NCBI RefSeq assembly: GCF_900106995.1
Contig: NZ_FNOK01000009.1
Span: forward strand, 124,001 to 188,000
Direction: 5' to 3'
Length of the DNA: 64,000 nucleotides
Source: Saccharopolyspora shandongensis
Lineage (GTDB): Bacteria > Actinomycetota > Actinomycetes > Mycobacteriales > Pseudonocardiaceae
The position numbers were made by a program, and so were the translations under genes. Below the pieces are notes generated by a model. The model worked only from the letters and a program-made list of their open reading frames with translations, was not told the DNA's origin and made no database searches. Each line of letters starts with the position of its first letter. The stretch's first letter is position 1. This document shows, piece after piece, positions 62,204 to 64,000 of this stretch.

Positions 62204-62320
62204 CGGCGTATCTCCTCTGCACGACGAAGCCGTCCACGCCTGCCGTGGGGAGCCGGCAGGTCCGGCGGCGGGGTGCTTCCCCCACCCCACCGCCGGACTC
62301 GATGTTCGAACGTATGTCCA

Positions 62321-62336
62321 TCGAACTTCCGTTCGA
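62321..62336. promoter_or_regulatory. LexA (SOS) box for the HEPN operon
   Basis: TCGAACTTCCGTTCGA is a perfect TCGAAC-N4-GTTCGA dyad, preceded 15 bp earlier by a half-conserved TCGAACGTATGTCC. It is the best SOS match in the window after recA and sits upstream of 62203. Confidence 0.85.
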
Positions 62337-62519
62337 ACATCTTTAGATTAGCGCGCACCACCGACGGACTCAAGCAATGAGCCCCAGCTCACCTGTTCGA
62401 GTCATGACCAGCCAAGATGATCACCCGAGTGGCCGAATCAGCCACCCGGCCGAGAGCTCGCGGCGGCAGGATCGGCCGCGGAAAGGACCGCACGCCGCGG
62501 AGGGGCTAATGTTCGCCCC

Positions 62520-63089
62520 GTGACCGCCGCGCCATCACCCCGTTGTTACCGGATCACCGAGCTGACCACGGAGCAGCTCCGGGCCCGGCTCCCCGAGGCC
62601 CTGCAGATCTACGTGACCGCGATGAACTACCCGCCCGCGACCGCACAGCAGCGCGCCCCGATGTGGTCGGCGCACATGCTGCGCGCGGGCTGGCGCTGCA
62701 TCGGCGCGTTCAGCGACCGCGACGAGCTCATCGGCATCGGCTACGGCTACCTGGGCGCCCCGGGGCAGTGGTGGCACGAGCAGGTCCGCCGCGGGCTGCT
62801 GAGCAGCGGCGGCGACGCAGACAGCTGGCTGGACGACTACTTCGAGCTCACCGAGCTGCACGTGCACCCGGGAAGCCAGGGCGGCGGCCTCGGCGAGGAG
62901 ATCCTGCGCCGCCTGCTCTCCGGCGCGCAGGGCGGCAAGGTCCTGCTCTCCACGCCGGAAGGCCCGACCCGCGCCTGGAAGCTGTACCGCAGGGTGGGCT
63001 TCGCGGACGTCCTGCGCAACTACCGCTTCACGGGCGACCCGCGCCCCTTCGCGGTCCTGGGGCGCCCGCTCCCCCTGGAAGCCGTTTGA
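62520..63089 (+). CDS. GNAT-family N-acetyltransferase
   Basis: This 189-residue GNAT starts at GTG 62520, overlapped by the stop of a four-codon frame, ATG TTC GCC CCG TGA (62509-62523), which has GGAGGGG before it. Acetyl-CoA motif A is ELTELHVHPGSQGGGLGEEILRRLL; motif B is TRAWKLYRRVGFADVLRNYRF. The N terminus YRITELTTEQLRARLPEALQIYVTAMNYP is actinobacterial. It is divergent from the HEPN gene. Substrate unknown. Confidence 0.88.
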   Translation: MTAAPSPRCYRITELTTEQLRARLPEALQIYVTAMNYPPATAQQRAPMWSAHMLRAGWRCIGAFSDRDELIGIGYGYLGAPGQWWHEQVRRGLLSSGGDADSWLDDYFELTELHVHPGSQGGGLGEEILRRLLSGAQGGKVLLSTPEGPTRAWKLYRRVGFADVLRNYRFTGDPRPFAVLGRPLPLEAV

Positions 63090-63123
63090 TCGGCTGACGT
63101 CGGACCGGGATTCGATTTCCGAT

Positions 63124-63168
63124 CCCGGGCCGTGGGTCCCTGGCGCCCTGGAAGACCCACAGCCCGGG
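63124..63168. terminator. Terminator between convergent GNAT and DUF885 genes
   Basis: CCCGGGCCGTGGGTC at 63124-63138 pairs with GACCCACAGCCCGGG at 63154-63168 with one mismatch and a 15-nt loop. It is 35 bp after the GNAT stop and 7 bp before the DUF885 stop. Confidence 0.8.
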
Positions 63169-63175
63169 CCGGGGC

Positions 63176-64000
63176 TTACAGCAGGGCCAGCTGCTCGCGG
63201 AGGGTGTCGAGCCCCATGCCGCCCATCTTCAGGGCCTGCGTGTGGAACTCCTTCACGTCGAAGGCCGCGCCGTGGCGCTGCTTGGCCTCGTCGCGGGCCG
63301 CCCGCCACAGCCGCTCGCCGAGCTTGTACGACGGCGCCTGGCCCGGCCAGCCCAGGTAGCGGTCGATCTCGTCGCGGACCTGCGCCGGGTCGGTGATGGT
63401 CCGGCTCAGCATGAACTCCAGGCCCAGCTCCGGCGTCCAGCGCTCGCCCTCGTGGAAGCCGGTACCCGCCGGGATCTCCAGCTCCAAGTGCATGCCGATG
63501 TCGACCACCACACGCGCCGCGCGGAAGAGCTGGTCGTTGAGCATGCCGAGCAGGTCGCCGTCGTCCTCGAGGTAGCCGAGCTCGCGCATCAGGCGCTCGG
63601 CGTACAGCGCCCAGCCCTCGCCGTGCCCGGAGACGAAGCAGGCCAGCCGCTGGAACTTGTTGAGCCGCTGCGCCTCGTGCACCGCGGTCGCGATCTGCAG
63701 GTGGTGCCCGGGCACGCCCTCGTGGTACACGGTGGAAACTTCGCGCCAGGTCGGGAAGTCCTGCCGGTCGGCGGGCACCGACCACCACATCCGGCCGGGC
63801 CGCGAGAAGTCGTCGGTCGGGCTGGTGTAGTAGGCGCCGACGCCGCCGCCCGGCGGGGCGATCCGGCACTCCAGCCGCATCAGCGGGTCCGGGATCTCGA
63901 AGTGCTTGCCGCGCAGGTCCTGCAGCGCCTGGTCGGACAGCTGCTGCATCCACTCCTCGAACCGGTCCTGCCCGTGCACCTGGTTGCGCGGGTCGGCGTC
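63176..64000 (-). CDS. DUF885 family protein (putative metallopeptidase-like), 5' end outside window
   Basis: The frame continues past 64000 and ends at 63176. The visible 274 residues include the family motif STVYHEGVPGHHLQIATA (HEGxPGHH) and, further on, SGHGEGWALYAERLMRELGYLEDDGD. SRTITDPAQVRDEIDRYLGWPGQAPSYKLGERLWRAARDEA follows. DUF885 proteins have a thermolysin-like zinc site. The remainder lies outside the window. The function is not firmly known. Confidence 0.87.
   Translation of the reverse strand, partial: DADPRNQVHGQDRFEEWMQQLSDQALQDLRGKHFEIPDPLMRLECRIAPPGGGVGAYYTSPTDDFSRPGRMWWSVPADRQDFPTWREVSTVYHEGVPGHHLQIATAVHEAQRLNKFQRLACFVSGHGEGWALYAERLMRELGYLEDDGDLLGMLNDQLFRAARVVVDIGMHLELEIPAGTGFHEGERWTPELGLEFMLSRTITDPAQVRDEIDRYLGWPGQAPSYKLGERLWRAARDEAKQRHGAAFDVKEFHTQALKMGGMGLDTLREQLALL

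Overview
The window is high-GC actinobacterial DNA, with GTG/TTG starts, GTGA/ATGA gene overlaps and long mirror-image open frames opposite real genes. Several adjacencies match the recA-lexA-miaAB-dapF-ideR neighbourhood of Mycobacterium and relatives: IdeR near a galactose gene; a LysM gene divergent from lexA; hflX-dapF-miaA; an Rv2732c-like gene on miaB; recA-recX with a DUF3046 gene nearby. Gene content (class II ribonucleotide reductase, mycothiol-type enzymes, many TetR/MFS pairs) suggests a Pseudonocardiaceae-like organism. Saccharopolyspora is a guess, not a demonstration. No tRNA, rRNA, CRISPR, insertion sequence or phage genes were recognised.

Layout. 0-3.6 kb: partial sulfurtransferase, ideR-galK, galE. 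3.6-19.1 kb: accessory genes (DUF4192 protein, secreted CocE/S15 hydrolase, a frameshifted membrane gene, SDR, methyltransferase, TetR-MFS pair, epimerase, folD, TetR-DUF2867 pair, ArsR-SRPBCC fusion with a DHFR-like reductase). 19.2-24.6 kb: nrdR-nrdJ and the divergent LysM/lexA SOS pair. 24.6-34.2 kb: conserved minus-strand housekeeping genes (hflX, dapF, miaA, miaB) plus a DUF349 protein. 34.4-37.8 kb: glutamate-type ABC importer gluABCD. 37.8-50.7 kb: an accessory block between gluABCD and recX-recA, holding a flavin monooxygenase, a nitroreductase, two TetR regulators, a DHA2 exporter, a lobe-deleted binding protein, collapsed LuxR/MFS relics, edd-eda, a polysaccharide deacetylase and others. 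50.8-56 kb: recX-recA, DUF4383 and DUF3046 proteins and a membrane-anchored Hsp70-like protein. 56-60.7 kb: lhr helicase. 60.7-64 kb: GNAT relic, a mycothiol-type DinB-fold enzyme coupled to an SAV_6107-type HEPN protein, a GNAT enzyme, and a partial DUF885 protein.

How it works together. The clearest theme is DNA damage. LexA-type boxes of the form CGAAY-N4-GTTCG lie in front of the LysM gene, recA and the HEPN operon, with a near match before lexA. nrdR-nrdJ (dNTP supply) and lhr (repair helicase) are close by. The least described part is the LexA-box/HEPN/DinB-fold unit at 61-62.3 kb. A second theme is small regulator-target pairs with readable operators, such as the twin TGTAC-GTT-GTACA sites between the monooxygenase and its TetR gene. 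A third is gene decay: a one-base frameshift at 7.4 kb, a deletion that fused the ends of a divergent LuxR/MFS pair at 44.16 kb, and a truncated GNAT gene at 60.8 kb.
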